A stretch of DNA of 38,251 bases from Candidatus Melainabacteria bacterium (GCA_023250155.1 JAHFBG010000010.1:81832-120082); one strand, 5' to 3'. Shown: positions 1 to 8,316, numbered from the stretch's first letter. Notes: generated from the sequence alone by a model not told the origin. Numbers and translations: made by a program.

Positions 1-1065
1 TGCATATAAAGCAAGTTTGCTATCACGACTGGCAGAAACCATTTTAGTTTCAATTTGTGTATCAATAAGATGAGTAAGTCCAAGCATTGAAACTAGAGTT
101 ACTGCAAATAAAACAAAAACAAGAGCAAGGTTTCTAAGTTCTTTTTCTACAATACCTTCAGATCTATTAAGAACTTTCTTCTCACTTATACGACAACAAT
201 TTTTACTAAACTCACTATTAATAGTTCCTTGATTAAGATCCAAGTTTAATTTGCATTGCTGGGTTTGATTAGGTAATAAATTTGCATTTTCAGTCAAACA
301 CACATCTATTATCTCTCCTAATAGCTGTGGTTTAATTAAACCGCTACTGCTTTGGAAATTGTTTTGATTTGAACAAATAGAATTGGAGACACAATTTCCA
401 ATTGCTTTTTCAAGATTAATTCGTTTAATATTGGATGAGTTAGGCTTAGTAAAACTGGTGAGCTCTTCTTTTGAAAAAACTTTTCCAGAAAAAGGATCTT
501 TAAAAATAATTTTTCCTGTATTTGGGCTTCTACCTTTATCTACTTCATTATTAGATTTAATTGGTCCACAACTACATACTTTAAGATCTACTTTAGCGTT
601 ATCATCACAGCTAATACCAAACTCAGAAAATCCATTTTCACACATACCAAAAGAAAGTAATCTGCCAATGAAAAATCTTGTAGGATCTTGAGCAAATGCA
701 TTTGAATAGACTTCTGCTTTTTGGAGCTCAGTAATGCTCAGAATCCCAATCATTAAAATAGCTAATGCAAAATTTGTTTCAATAATAGTGAAATCTTTTA
801 TATCTTTTGAGGTAGTAGGTTCTACTTCATTAACTAGTGTTCTTTGAGATGGTAAAGCATCAAAACCCTTACAACAATTCTTATCTATATCTGAAAAATA
901 TAAACCTTGTTTTAAGTCAACAACTAGTTTACATTGAAGAGCTTTATCCTGCGTTTTAGTAGCTGCTTGTGCTTGAAACGAAGCATGTGGCAAGTTTACA
1001 ATTGCTATTGCAAATGCAAGAAAAAGGCTTATTAAAGATTTAATAGCTAGTTTAATTTTAAACAC
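1..1065 (-). CDS. Secreted or membrane protein of unknown family with a duplicated Cys module, 3' part missing
   Basis: The frame is open from a GTG at 1065 to the window edge, giving at least 355 residues; the C-terminus lies outside. GTG is the only usual start after the in-frame TAG nine bases upstream; no strong ribosome site is seen. Residues 1-35 look like a signal peptide ending near AQA. The protein then carries two similar modules. Each starts QCKL, followed by a DLxQG motif and a KNCC motif, then 20-40 residues on a hydrophobic segment. The first begins near residue 44, with its hydrophobic stretch ending before ITELQKAE. The second begins near residue 270, with a hydrophobic stretch around LALVFVLFAVTLVSMLGL. 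Between them are many cysteines (CSCGP, GNCVSNSICSN), suggesting disulfides outside the cytoplasm. The gene follows another secreted-protein gene on the same strand by 74 bases. I do not recognise the family; function is unknown. Confidence 0.75.
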   Translation of the reverse strand, partial: MFKIKLAIKSLISLFLAFAIAIVNLPHASFQAQAATKTQDKALQCKLVVDLKQGLYFSDIDKNCCKGFDALPSQRTLVNEVEPTTSKDIKDFTIIETNFALAILMIGILSITELQKAEVYSNAFAQDPTRFFIGRLLSFGMCENGFSEFGISCDDNAKVDLKVCSCGPIKSNNEVDKGRSPNTGKIIFKDPFSGKVFSKEELTSFTKPNSSNIKRINLEKAIGNCVSNSICSNQNNFQSSSGLIKPQLLGEIIDVCLTENANLLPNQTQQCKLNLDLNQGTINSEFSKNCCRISEKKVLNRSEGIVEKELRNLALVFVLFAVTLVSMLGLTHLIDTQIETKMVSASRDSKLALYA

Positions 1066-1139
1066 CTTTATCTATTCAACTAGCTAATTATAAGCTAAAT
1101 ATTAGAGATATACAATAATCTACAGCCAGAAAATTAGTA

Positions 1140-1817
1140 TTAATTATCTGCATCATTAGTTTCTGTAACATCAACAGGCACATTTCTAAAACTACACTTT
1201 AAGGTTACAGAACCATTTTCTACAGCATCTTTGAGCTCTAGCTGGCCTTCTCCATCTCCATCTAATAATTCTTCTAAAGCCTGTAGGCTTGGGCTATTCA
1301 GTGAAAGAGTAACTGTTCTAGGATATGTAACTTCTGCAATTCCTGTAGCTTTATCGTTTCTGATTTTAGTTAGCTTAAGCTTAACAGGTGAGGTTATAAG
1401 GCTTCCATTTGTATTTTGATTTAATGCAACTATTGCAACTTGTTGATCTCCCTCATCTATTTTTATAATTAGTTCTGCATCACTAGCATTAGAAGTTAAT
1501 AACTTATTGATTTTAAAATCATCAGTTGTAACATCATCAACTTCAACTGAGGATATAAGAGATCTTTCTCCTTGTTTAGAAGATATATCTCCTTCAAATT
1601 CTACTCCTAAAGTTTCTTCTACATCACTTAGCTCTGCAAAATTATCTCTAACAGTAAACGTTTTTGAGACTCTTTCTTTTCCTCCACTCAGTCTACATAC
1701 AGCAATACCACCCCTTACCTCAGATTCATCAGAATTAGCATGTGCAATTGTTTTTACAGACACTTGACAACAAACAAATAATAAACAGATGGCAAAGAAA
1801 TTTGATTTTTTTAGCAT
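1140..1817 (-). CDS. Secreted protein of unknown function
   Basis: This 225-residue protein has a clear signal peptide: MLKK, a hydrophobic stretch FFAICLLFVCCQV, and a likely cut after IAHA near residue 28. The ATG follows a GGAGA ribosome site at good spacing. The mature part is acidic and looks beta-rich, with repeated T/V-rich strands such as VKLKLTKI and RTVTLSLNSP. It has only two mature cysteines, one near the N-terminus (AVCRL) and one near the C-terminus (LKCSF), which could form one disulfide linking the ends. It ends in a short Asp/Asn/Thr tail. It lies just upstream of, and on the same strand as, the duplicated-module protein, so the two may be co-transcribed and both exported. 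No catalytic motif is visible and the family is not recognised. Confidence 0.8.
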   Translation of the reverse strand: MLKKSNFFAICLLFVCCQVSVKTIAHANSDESEVRGGIAVCRLSGGKERVSKTFTVRDNFAELSDVEETLGVEFEGDISSKQGERSLISSVEVDDVTTDDFKINKLLTSNASDAELIIKIDEGDQQVAIVALNQNTNGSLITSPVKLKLTKIRNDKATGIAEVTYPRTVTLSLNSPSLQALEELLDGDGEGQLELKDAVENGSVTLKCSFRNVPVDVTETNDADN

Positions 1818-1886
1818 AACAATCTCCTATCTAAATCTATGTTTTTAGTATACAAGTCTTCTCAAAATTGTTGATTGATTATAAAA

Positions 1887-1926
1887 CCATGATTTTCTGG
1901 AGGCTGTTAATGATTAACAATCATGG
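1887..1926. promoter_or_regulatory. Nested inverted repeats upstream of the secreted-protein gene
   Basis: An 8-base arm CCATGATT (1887-1894) is matched by AATCATGG (1919-1926). Inside lies a second palindrome, TGTTAAT-G-ATTAACA (1905-1919). It sits about 70-110 bases ahead of the start at 1817 and just beyond the terminator at 1931-1965, so an operator or cruciform is plausible. No known regulator box was recognised. Confidence 0.35.
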
Positions 1927-1930
1927 CTAA

Positions 1931-1965
1931 AATTAAAAGACCTGCATAGAAAACTATGCAGGTCT
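1931..1965 (-). terminator. Rho-independent terminator of the RRM gene
   Basis: A perfect 12-bp stem AGACCTGCATAG (1938-1949) / CTATGCAGGTCT (1954-1965) with a 4-nt loop is followed on the minus strand by a T-rich run (TTTTAATTTT). It lies 28 bases beyond the stop of the RRM protein gene and before the next minus-strand gene, so it separates the two transcripts. Confidence 0.85.
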
Positions 1966-1992
1966 AATCAAAACTGAAGCTAGTTATTATTT

Positions 1993-2280
1993 TTAATAAC
2001 GGTTTCTACTTCTGAAACCACCTCTATCATCTGTTTTTTCTTTTGCAACACTTACATTAATGCTTCTTCCTTTTATTTCAGTCCCATTCAATGCATCAAT
2101 TGCAGCTTGTACACTACCATCAGAACTCATCTCAACAAATCCAAATCCTCTGGAGCGATTAGTATCTCTATCAAGAATTACTTTAGCTGAAAGTACTTCT
2201 CCATGTTGTTTGAAAAGATCTTCAAGATCAAAATCCGTGACTTCAAACGATAAATTACCAACAAATATTTTCTTTGACAT
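1993..2280 (-). CDS. Short RRM RNA-binding protein (cyanobacterial Rbp-like)
   Basis: A 95-residue protein made almost entirely of one RNA recognition motif. RNP2 is at residues 5-10 (IFVGNL) and RNP1 at 44-51 (RGFGFVEM), both with the aromatic residues that stack on RNA bases. The tail is short and Arg/Gly/Asn-rich (DRGGFRSRNRY). The frame could begin 8 codons earlier at 2304, but the ATG at 2280 is directly preceded by AGAGGA at proper spacing and matches the usual MSKKIFVGNL start, so 2280 is preferred. Small single-RRM proteins of this size are typical of cyanobacteria, where several are cold-induced and bind mRNA; that role is family knowledge, not seen here. It is transcribed alone, closed by its own terminator. 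Confidence 0.93.
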   Translation of the reverse strand: MSKKIFVGNLSFEVTDFDLEDLFKQHGEVLSAKVILDRDTNRSRGFGFVEMSSDGSVQAAIDALNGTEIKGRSINVSVAKEKTDDRGGFRSRNRY

Positions 2281-2530
2281 TATTTTCCTCTTCCTTTTAG
2301 GCACTTGACAATTCTTAAAAGAGGATAAAGAAAACTATCTTTAAATAACAACTTAATACTCTTCTCAAGATCACAAACACCAAATTTTACTACTAACATA
2401 AAGCTAGACTAAGACAATATACCACAAAGGCTTAAAGAGCATGTGTATATTGAGGGTTAACCTGTAAAAATACTCTATAAAACAAGCATAAAAGTTGAAA
2501 TTAGTCTGTACTATAGTGTTGGGTTTACAA

Positions 2531-3652
2531 CTATGGCTGTGGTAACAAGCAATTAAATTGTTTACTATTATCACAAGTAACAAGATGAGTATTGTCTTCA
2601 CTATAAATTCTTGGTGTTTTACAAAGTAGTTTTATAGCCTCAAGCATGGGAATCAGCTGAAAGCGGTTTGGATACAAATCTAAAAGTAGTTTTCTAACTT
2701 TTGGATAATGTGCTGAACTCATTGCTGGAAATAGATGGTGTTCTACATGATGAGAAAAATTTGAGAATACTTTATCTACAAGCCAACTGTTTTTTAAGGA
2801 AAGTGAATTGATTAAAGGATCATCCACATCTCCTGTAAGTGGCGAAAGAAAGTGATTAGTGTGAATATATAACATTGTTGTGAAGTGTGTTATTAGTACA
2901 GGTAAAAGTGAAACAAAAAAATAATTTAAAAAATTACCCTGTGCAATAACGGTAAACAAAAATCCCTGAAATGAAAAGATCAAGAGTAATTCCCCAAAAG
3001 CAATAAACATCTCTCTCGTTTTAAAAAGTTTATGTATTCCTTGATATTGATTGGTTTTTTTGAAGTTGGTTTTTCTTTGGAGTAGAGCATAAAATACTGT
3101 AGAAAAGTATGAAAGGAATCCTAGAGATAAGCCAATTAAACTTAAGAAGATATTGTATGAATCTCTGGAAAGTCTTGATTTGTAGACAAATGTCTCAAAT
3201 ATATTTTTAGGTCTTTCAGCCCATATGTAGATACGATCGGGATCATCGATATTACCAGTTCTTGCATGGTGGAGGTTATGTGTTCTTTGCCAAACAAGTG
3301 GTGCAAAAAAATTCAGCAATCCTATTGATAGTCCAATTAAATAAGTAACTTTCTTTGATTTTGTAATTGCCCCATGCATCAAATCATGCATAAAAAAAGT
3401 TAATGAAGCAAGTGATATACCCATAGCAATTGATACAAGTATTTTTACTGGTAAAAAAATTGGAAGACTTATCAAGCTATACATCCCAAGAAAATATACA
3501 GACATGAATATAAAATAACGCACTAACTCCTTAGTATCAGGGATAAAATCCTTATTAGACATATATTTTCTTAATACAGAACGATATTCATTTTTAGGAA
3601 TGAGCTTCAACTCTTCGTTCGAATCAAGATTCTTAAATGTTGTTGTTGACAT
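2531..3652 (-). CDS. Membrane fatty acid desaturase
   Basis: A 373-residue integral membrane di-iron desaturase that introduces a double bond into acyl chains at the membrane. The three histidine boxes are present: HDLMH (89-93), HNLHH (125-129) and HVEHH (302-306, in HHVEHHLFP); His264 and His267 may add a ligand. Hydrophobic pairs flank the boxes (about 45-88, 104-122, 165-192, 218-262), the usual topology. The third box begins with H rather than the Q of front-end desaturases, and no cytochrome b5 domain is fused, so this looks like an acyl-lipid or acyl-CoA type enzyme dependent on an outside electron donor. Regiospecificity cannot be read from sequence. The gene stands alone, divergent from the secreted protein at 3964. 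Confidence 0.9.
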   Translation of the reverse strand: MSTTTFKNLDSNEELKLIPKNEYRSVLRKYMSNKDFIPDTKELVRYFIFMSVYFLGMYSLISLPIFLPVKILVSIAMGISLASLTFFMHDLMHGAITKSKKVTYLIGLSIGLLNFFAPLVWQRTHNLHHARTGNIDDPDRIYIWAERPKNIFETFVYKSRLSRDSYNIFLSLIGLSLGFLSYFSTVFYALLQRKTNFKKTNQYQGIHKLFKTREMFIAFGELLLIFSFQGFLFTVIAQGNFLNYFFVSLLPVLITHFTTMLYIHTNHFLSPLTGDVDDPLINSLSLKNSWLVDKVFSNFSHHVEHHLFPAMSSAHYPKVRKLLLDLYPNRFQLIPMLEAIKLLCKTPRIYSEDNTHLVTCDNSKQFNCLLPQP

Positions 3653-3963
3653 AGAAGTACTATTCTTAGGACTTTACAGGATTTATATTAATTTAATTGG
3701 ATTCAGTCAGATTTTGCTGTTTTTAATTATAGCATTTAAAACAAGTTCTGCAAAAGAGTAGAGAAGCACTCGTTGTGACCAGTAAAAATCATCTAAATTC
3801 AATCGTTGTGGACATCTCATCAATACTAGTATCTATGCGCTTTTACAAAGCTTACACCAAGACATCAAATATTGTACAAGAATCAATAACTATTTAAATC
3901 TTATAGATACTTACTATATTAGAATAAATATTAGCTTTTTTTTGGACTTACAAGGAGAAAATA
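3653..3963. other. Divergent intergenic region between desaturase and secreted-protein genes
   Basis: No credible gene is seen in these 311 bases. It must hold the promoters of both flanking genes. Two direct copies of CGTTGTG lie at 3771-3777 and 3804-3810, 33 bases apart (about three helical turns), and might be a regulator site. A TATATT-like -10 candidate occurs near 3915, and AAGGAG at about 3951 is the ribosome site of the plus-strand gene. Confidence 0.5.
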
Positions 3964-4983
3964 ATGAAAAATCTGAAATCAATTAAAGCAATACTACTGT
4001 GTTTTATATTTCTATTTATATTAATAGGTGCATTTAGTAAAAATAATGCAGCTACTTTTGTAGTAACCAATAATGATCCATTCTTTCCAAATGATCCAAT
4101 AGTTATAGGTCCTGGATTTTTCTCTTTTGCTAATAGCCAGGAGGCTATTACTCTATTTAATCAGCAATGCCCAAATCCTACATTTGTAATAGATGGACCA
4201 GATTCACTTTTTGGTGATCTCTTGGAAGTAGGTCCTGCAGCAAATAGTGCTGAAACTGGAAGCAGAACTATTTTAGTTTTTGATATGAATGGAAATGTTT
4301 CGTTTAACTTCTCAAGTGCATTTCCACTAGCTAACCCTGAGTCTATGATTGCCTTTGATCCTTCTATGGGTGATATATTAGGACTTTCAATAGTACCAGG
4401 TTCAGGATTTCCTCCAAGCGGTACATTTATGATAACGACAAGCTTTAACTGTGATGATGGAATGTCAACATCCACTCCAATCCCATCTACTTCCAGCACT
4501 AGTTCATCTTCCGGTTTAATTTCTTCTTCAGGTTCTCCTTCTTCTACTTCAGGTGGTTCAAGCTCAGGCATATCTTTAACTCCTGTACACAGTATTGGAG
4601 CTGCTATCGGTGATGAGCGTTTTGCTAAAAGCTCAATCGATTTAAAAAAGCTTATCAATTCTGGAATACCTCCATTCTCAGTTCCAAAAGCAATTAATAA
4701 CTTAGAGGGTTCAGTTAACGAATTAATGACACTGCAAAATAGATTTACAGATAGTAGTATCATGATAGGAATGAGTACCATTCAGGATACATTAAGTGAA
4801 ATCATAAACAATGATAATGAAGCTATTATGATCTTGGAACCATTTAAAAATACTGATCCTTCACTAACTGATGGTGAGTTTACTCAAGCTATTACTAAAG
4901 CTAAAAAACTAATTAGTGAAGCAATGCGAGCTAAAGAACAGATAAAAGATAAGTTGAAAAAATTAGAAACTAAGGGTAAGTAG
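3964..4983 (+). CDS. Secreted protein with Ser/Thr-rich linker and helical C-terminus
   Basis: This 339-residue protein has an N-terminal signal peptide (hydrophobic residues 9-23, likely cut near NNAA at 27-30) after an AAGGAG ribosome site. Residues 31-165 form a predicted beta-rich domain with two cysteines (69 and 163) placed to join its ends. Residues 167-204 are a low-complexity Ser/Thr/Gly/Pro linker typical of extracellular spacers. Residues 220-339 are helical and increasingly charged, ending in a Lys/Glu-rich coiled-coil-like stretch. No catalytic motif is visible. The histidine kinase begins 60 bases downstream on the same strand, so the pair may be one operon and the secreted protein might modulate the sensor; that link is only inferred from position. 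The family is not recognised. Confidence 0.8.
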   Translation: MKNLKSIKAILLCFIFLFILIGAFSKNNAATFVVTNNDPFFPNDPIVIGPGFFSFANSQEAITLFNQQCPNPTFVIDGPDSLFGDLLEVGPAANSAETGSRTILVFDMNGNVSFNFSSAFPLANPESMIAFDPSMGDILGLSIVPGSGFPPSGTFMITTSFNCDDGMSTSTPIPSTSSTSSSSGLISSSGSPSSTSGGSSSGISLTPVHSIGAAIGDERFAKSSIDLKKLINSGIPPFSVPKAINNLEGSVNELMTLQNRFTDSSIMIGMSTIQDTLSEIINNDNEAIMILEPFKNTDPSLTDGEFTQAITKAKKLISEAMRAKEQIKDKLKKLETKGK

Positions 4984-5043
4984 AAATCTCTTACAAATGA
5001 TAAATGTTTTTTCATAATTCTGAGAATTAAGGAGAATTGTTTT

Positions 5044-6573
5044 TTGAAGAGTATTTATTCCATAAGAGAGTTTATTTATAAACAAATTATCCCAATACTA
5101 ATCATTGGCTACTTGATGTTTGTTTTTATATTAGTGTTTTTTTGGAACCATATATCACAAGAAACTATAAAGATTGTTGCATTACAAGGAGTAACTGCAC
5201 GATCTCGACTCCTTGAAGAGTTTAGAACAATTTATACATCAGAGGTTGTTAACAAAGTAATACCATATGGCATCGAAGTAACACATGATTATAAGCTAAA
5301 AGAAAAAGCTATACCTCTTCCTGCTACATTTACTATTGAGCTTGGCAAAAGAGTTGCAACACAATATAAAAATGCAGAAGTCAAACTATATAGTGATTAT
5401 CCATTTCCATGGAGAAAAAAAGAGGGTGGTCCTCAAGATAAATTTGAAAGTGAAGCACTAAGATATTTAAGGAAATATCCTGGTAAAACATTTTTTCGTT
5501 TTGAAAACTATAAAGGACAATATTCTCTTAGGTTTGCAAAGGCAGATAAAATGAGAGAAAGTTGTGTCGCTTGTCATAATACTCATCCACAAAGTCCTAA
5601 AAAGGATTGGAAAGTAAATGATGTAAGGGGTGTTTTGGAAATATTGTTTCCAATTGAACCTGTTTTACAAAAAACTAGAAGCCTTTTATATAAAACACTT
5701 TTTTTATTTGTCGCTATTGGTTTGGTTGGACTAATCATAATAATTTTATTGATTAATCGATTTAGAGATGAAAGGGATATATTAGAAAAAATAGTAAAAC
5801 AACGCACTCAAGATCTTGAGAAAACAAATCAAGGGTTAAAAGAAACACAAAGTCAATTACTACAAATGGGCAAGTTGACAGCAATGGGTGAATTAGCTGC
5901 AGGCATGGCTCATGAGTTAACCCAACCATTGGCTGGAATTAGTGGTTTTACGTCAGCAATGATTTCTGATATTGACTCAGTAGCTGCTAATGAGTCAAAT
6001 AAACTATTAAAAGATTTTAAAACTGATCTAGAAATAATACTTAAAGAAACAAAAAGGATGACAATCTTGATTGATGATATAAGAGAGTTTGCTCAAATTT
6101 CAACAACTACTAAAGAAAAGATTGACATCAATCAATCAATTCTGGCAGCACTTAACCTCTTTACAGAACAATTAAAAATGCATAATATTATCTTAGTTAC
6201 AAAGCTTAGTTCTGATTTACCTTTAATGCTTGGAAATCTTAATCAACTACAACAAGTATTTATTAACTTGTTTACAAATGCACGAGATGCCATGAGTGAA
6301 GTTTCAGAAAAAAGAATCTTAACTGTTTCTAGTAATAAATCAAAAGATCAGAAGTTTATAGAAGTAATTGTAGAAGATAGCGGTGTTGGGATAAAGAATA
6401 CAGATATGGAGAAAATTTTTGAACCGTTTTTCACTACAAAAAGAGCTCAAAAAGGTACAGGGCTTGGTATGTCTATAATTATGAAAATTATAAAAGGACA
6501 TAATGGAGAAATAGCCTTAAGCAGCAAGCCTGACCAAGGGACAAAGATTGTTTTATCTTTTCCCATAAAATAA
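5044..6573 (+). CDS. Sensor histidine kinase with Tll0287-like (DUF3365) haem c domain
   Basis: This 509-residue membrane kinase starts at TTG, supported by AAGGAG nine bases upstream. Order: transmembrane helix (14-35), extracytoplasmic domain (about 40-205), second helix (217-238), coiled linker (240-275), HisKA, HATPase. The outer domain ends with CVACH (174-178), a CxxCH c-type haem motif followed by the NxHP and RGVLEI features of DUF3365/Tll0287-like domains. The phospho-acceptor is His290 in AHELTQPL. The ATP-binding part has the N box (NLFTNARDAM), G1 (DSGVGI), F box (FEPFFTTK) and G2 (GTGLGMS). No HAMP domain or receiver is fused and no response regulator gene lies nearby, so its partner is elsewhere. 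A covalent haem outside the membrane suggests sensing of redox state or a diatomic gas; the ligand is inferred. Confidence 0.93.
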   Translation: MKSIYSIREFIYKQIIPILIIGYLMFVFILVFFWNHISQETIKIVALQGVTARSRLLEEFRTIYTSEVVNKVIPYGIEVTHDYKLKEKAIPLPATFTIELGKRVATQYKNAEVKLYSDYPFPWRKKEGGPQDKFESEALRYLRKYPGKTFFRFENYKGQYSLRFAKADKMRESCVACHNTHPQSPKKDWKVNDVRGVLEILFPIEPVLQKTRSLLYKTLFLFVAIGLVGLIIIILLINRFRDERDILEKIVKQRTQDLEKTNQGLKETQSQLLQMGKLTAMGELAAGMAHELTQPLAGISGFTSAMISDIDSVAANESNKLLKDFKTDLEIILKETKRMTILIDDIREFAQISTTTKEKIDINQSILAALNLFTEQLKMHNIILVTKLSSDLPLMLGNLNQLQQVFINLFTNARDAMSEVSEKRILTVSSNKSKDQKFIEVIVEDSGVGIKNTDMEKIFEPFFTTKRAQKGTGLGMSIIMKIIKGHNGEIALSSKPDQGTKIVLSFPIK

Positions 6574-6578
6574 GGACT

Positions 6579-6611
6579 ACCATATTCATAGAATTCAATA
6601 TGGTTTGTTAT
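6579..6611 (+). terminator. Probable weak terminator after the histidine kinase gene
   Basis: An 8-bp inverted repeat, ACCATATT (6579-6586) / AATATGGT (6597-6604), with a 10-nt loop is followed by TTGTTATT. It starts six bases after the kinase stop. The stem is AT-rich, so termination may be inefficient. Confidence 0.5.
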
Positions 6612-6705
6612 TCAGCTACAGGAAGTTCGAACTCAAATTCGGGAATACGAAGGGTATATTAACATACCAGATTTGGCTGTTACATGAATCGTTTTTATAA
6701 GTGTG

Positions 6706-6736
6706 TATACAATTGTAATATGATAAGCTTGGCTAT
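6706..6736 (+). promoter_or_regulatory. Possible promoter/operator of the toxin-antitoxin pair
   Basis: A perfect 10-bp palindrome TACAATTGTA (6708-6717) abuts a TATGAT -10-like hexamer (6719-6724), only 12 bases before the toxin GTG. Type II modules of this kind are usually self-repressed by the RHH antitoxin, and a palindrome overlapping the promoter fits. The -35 region is weak and the leader would be almost absent. Confidence 0.4.
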
Positions 6737-7006
6737 GTGAGGCTTATTAAGTGGAATATACTAAAAAGTGAAAGGCTTAAAAAAGCAAGAGGAGCATCTT
6801 TTGAGGAAATCATTCGAGCAAAATTTATTGGAGTTAAAAGACATCCGAAAAAAGAATACCAAGAAATAATGTTGTTTGAATATAAAGGCTATATTTGGGT
6901 AGTTCCGTTTGTAAAAAGCAGAGATGAGTTATTTTTAAAGACTTTGTACCCAAGCAGGAAATACACAAAAATTTACAGAAAGGGAAAAGGCAATGAGGAA
7001 AATTAA
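6737..7006 (+). CDS. BrnT-like toxin of a type II toxin-antitoxin module
   Basis: An 89-residue basic protein with the pattern of BrnT-like toxins: IKWN near the N-terminus, RGASFEEI (about 18-25), a central HP...YQEIM segment, then a YIWVVPFV strand, a FLKT strand and a C-terminal PSRKYTKIYRK. Family members have a RelE/ParE-like fold and usually act as ribonucleases that stall translation. GTG at 6737 is the only workable start, because an in-frame TAA lies 21 bases upstream and the overlapping ATG at 6735 is out of frame. No good ribosome site is seen, which may keep expression low. It overlaps the antitoxin gene by 14 bases, the normal toxin-first order for BrnTA. Assignment rests on pattern and gene pairing. 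Confidence 0.8.
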   Translation: MRLIKWNILKSERLKKARGASFEEIIRAKFIGVKRHPKKEYQEIMLFEYKGYIWVVPFVKSRDELFLKTLYPSRKYTKIYRKGKGNEEN

Positions 7007-7247
7007 ACTAACAAAAGAAGAAAAAGAAATTGAAAATGAGTTAATAAAAGGAAGTTATCTCAATGTAAATAAATCCGAATTTGAAGATATCGCAGAATCT
7101 GTTGCTTCAAAGAAAAGAAATGCAATTCTTAATATCAGAGTTAATAAAGATGACATTGAAAGAATAAAAAAGCTTGCAAAAAAATTTGGAGTAGGTTATC
7201 AAACCCTTATTTCAGAATTAATTCATAGGGCTGCAAAGAATTCATAA
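6993..7247 (+). CDS. CopG/RHH-type antitoxin paired with the BrnT-like toxin
   Basis: This 84-residue protein has a charged N-terminal half rich in Lys and Glu (LTKEEKEIENELIKG), the part that in related antitoxins wraps the toxin. A ribbon-helix-helix half follows: strand NAILNIRVN (about 46-54), helix KDDIERIKKLAKKFG, then VGYQTLISELIHRAA. The GYQTLI turn is typical of CopG-like antitoxins found with BrnT toxins. Its ATG lies inside the end of the toxin gene with a GGGAAAAGG ribosome site, so translation is probably coupled. It should neutralise the toxin and repress the shared promoter. The gene ends 21 bases from the 3' end of a convergent tRNA-Gly. Confidence 0.88.
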   Translation: MRKIKLTKEEKEIENELIKGSYLNVNKSEFEDIAESVASKKRNAILNIRVNKDDIERIKKLAKKFGVGYQTLISELIHRAAKNS

Positions 7248-7268
7248 AAGCAGAAAATTATTTGTAAA

Positions 7269-7342
7269 TGGAGCGGGTAGAGGGAATCGAACCCTCGACT
7301 AAAGCTTGGAAGGCTTTCGTTTTACCATTAAACTACACCCGC
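7269..7342 (-). tRNA. tRNA-Gly (anticodon UCC), CCA encoded
   Basis: On the minus strand the sequence folds as a full cloverleaf. The acceptor stem is GCGGGTG/TACCCGC (one G-U pair), with a D arm and an anticodon stem AAAGC/GCTTT around loop CTTCCAA (anticodon TCC, reading GGA and probably other GGN codons). The T arm is GAGGG-TTCGATT-CCCTC and the discriminator is U, as usual for bacterial tRNA-Gly. CCA is encoded at 7269-7271, unlike the tRNA-Ala in this window. Confidence 0.96.
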
Positions 7343-7536
7343 AGATTCAGATGTCAGAAACCAGAAATTAGAGAATCAGAATTCAATAATAAACCAGACT
7401 TTTAATTATATCGTAATAAGATAAAAGCTAATAATTTACATAAATTCTTGATAATTGTCCCTAGATCAATGTAATTACCATTGCTTAGAACTACTTTAAA
7501 TGCTAGGTTATAGAACATAAACAAGAGGAGGTTCTT

Positions 7537-8316
7537 ATGTCAACACAAACACTTACGGAGGCTAAAATGACTCATCATGATTTACTTAAAGACCAAGTAG
7601 CTATTGTTACTGGCTCTGGTCGTGGAATTGGCTTAGCTATTGCTAAGAGACTAGCAAATGCTGGTGCTACAGCTATTATCACAGATATAACAGAAGAATT
7701 TGCAAGCAGTGGTGCAAAAGAAATTACTGATAGTGGTTTAAAAGCATTTCCTACAGTTTGCAATGTCACAGATGTAAGTAGCATTGAAAAAATGACAGAA
7801 GAAGTAATGAATAAATATGGCAAGGTAGATATCCTTGTAAACAATGCTGGTATTACAAAAGATACTTTGTTTATGAGAATGAAACTTGAAGACTGGAGTG
7901 CTGTTATTGAAACAAACCTTACAAGTGTTTTTAAAGTTACACAATCTGTTATTAAAAACATGTCAAAGGCAAACTATGGCCGGATTGTAAATATTGCTAG
8001 TGTTATTGGTATGCATGGAAATTTTGGACAAGCAAACTATGCTGCTTCAAAAGCAGGCGTAATTGCACTTACAAAAACACTTGCTAAAGAATATGCATCA
8101 AAAAATGTTACTTGTAATGCTATTGCACCTGGTTTTATAGATACTGCTATGACTCAAAAATTAAAACCAGAAATGAAAGAACAATACTTAAAATTCATTC
8201 CGCTTGGTCGTTTTGGACAACCTGAAGATGTAGCTGAAGCTGCATTTTATTTTTGTACTGGCGGGTCTTATATAACAGGTCAAGTCATTGTAGTTGATGG
8301 TGGAATGTTTATGTAA
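7537..8316 (+). CDS. fabG: 3-oxoacyl-[acyl-carrier-protein] reductase FabG
   Basis: This 259-residue short-chain dehydrogenase/reductase performs the NADPH-dependent reduction of 3-oxoacyl-ACP in type II fatty acid synthesis. The Rossmann motif TGSGRGIG is at 25-32, NNAG at 102-105, and the catalytic Asn127, Ser155, Tyr168 (YAASK) and Lys172 are all present. The C-terminal PG...TAMT and GQVIVVDGGMFM segments are those of FabG rather than a generic SDR. Start is set by the strong AGAGGAGG site just upstream of ATG 7537; a second in-frame ATG 10 codons later gives the length usual for the family but has no comparable site. acpP follows 133 bases downstream on the same strand, the common fab-cluster neighbour. 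Confidence 0.95.
   Translation: MSTQTLTEAKMTHHDLLKDQVAIVTGSGRGIGLAIAKRLANAGATAIITDITEEFASSGAKEITDSGLKAFPTVCNVTDVSSIEKMTEEVMNKYGKVDILVNNAGITKDTLFMRMKLEDWSAVIETNLTSVFKVTQSVIKNMSKANYGRIVNIASVIGMHGNFGQANYAASKAGVIALTKTLAKEYASKNVTCNAIAPGFIDTAMTQKLKPEMKEQYLKFIPLGRFGQPEDVAEAAFYFCTGGSYITGQVIVVDGGMFM

Noticed and set aside
2404..2601. 65-residue minus-strand frame overlapping the desaturase end
   Set aside because: It lies mostly over the desaturase gene in another frame and the following intergenic DNA, with no ribosome site or recognisable domain.
6620..6660. Possible duplicated tRNA end (attachment site) with GTTCGAAC
   Set aside because: Only a short T-loop-like match to the tRNA-Gly end; no direct repeat of useful length was found.
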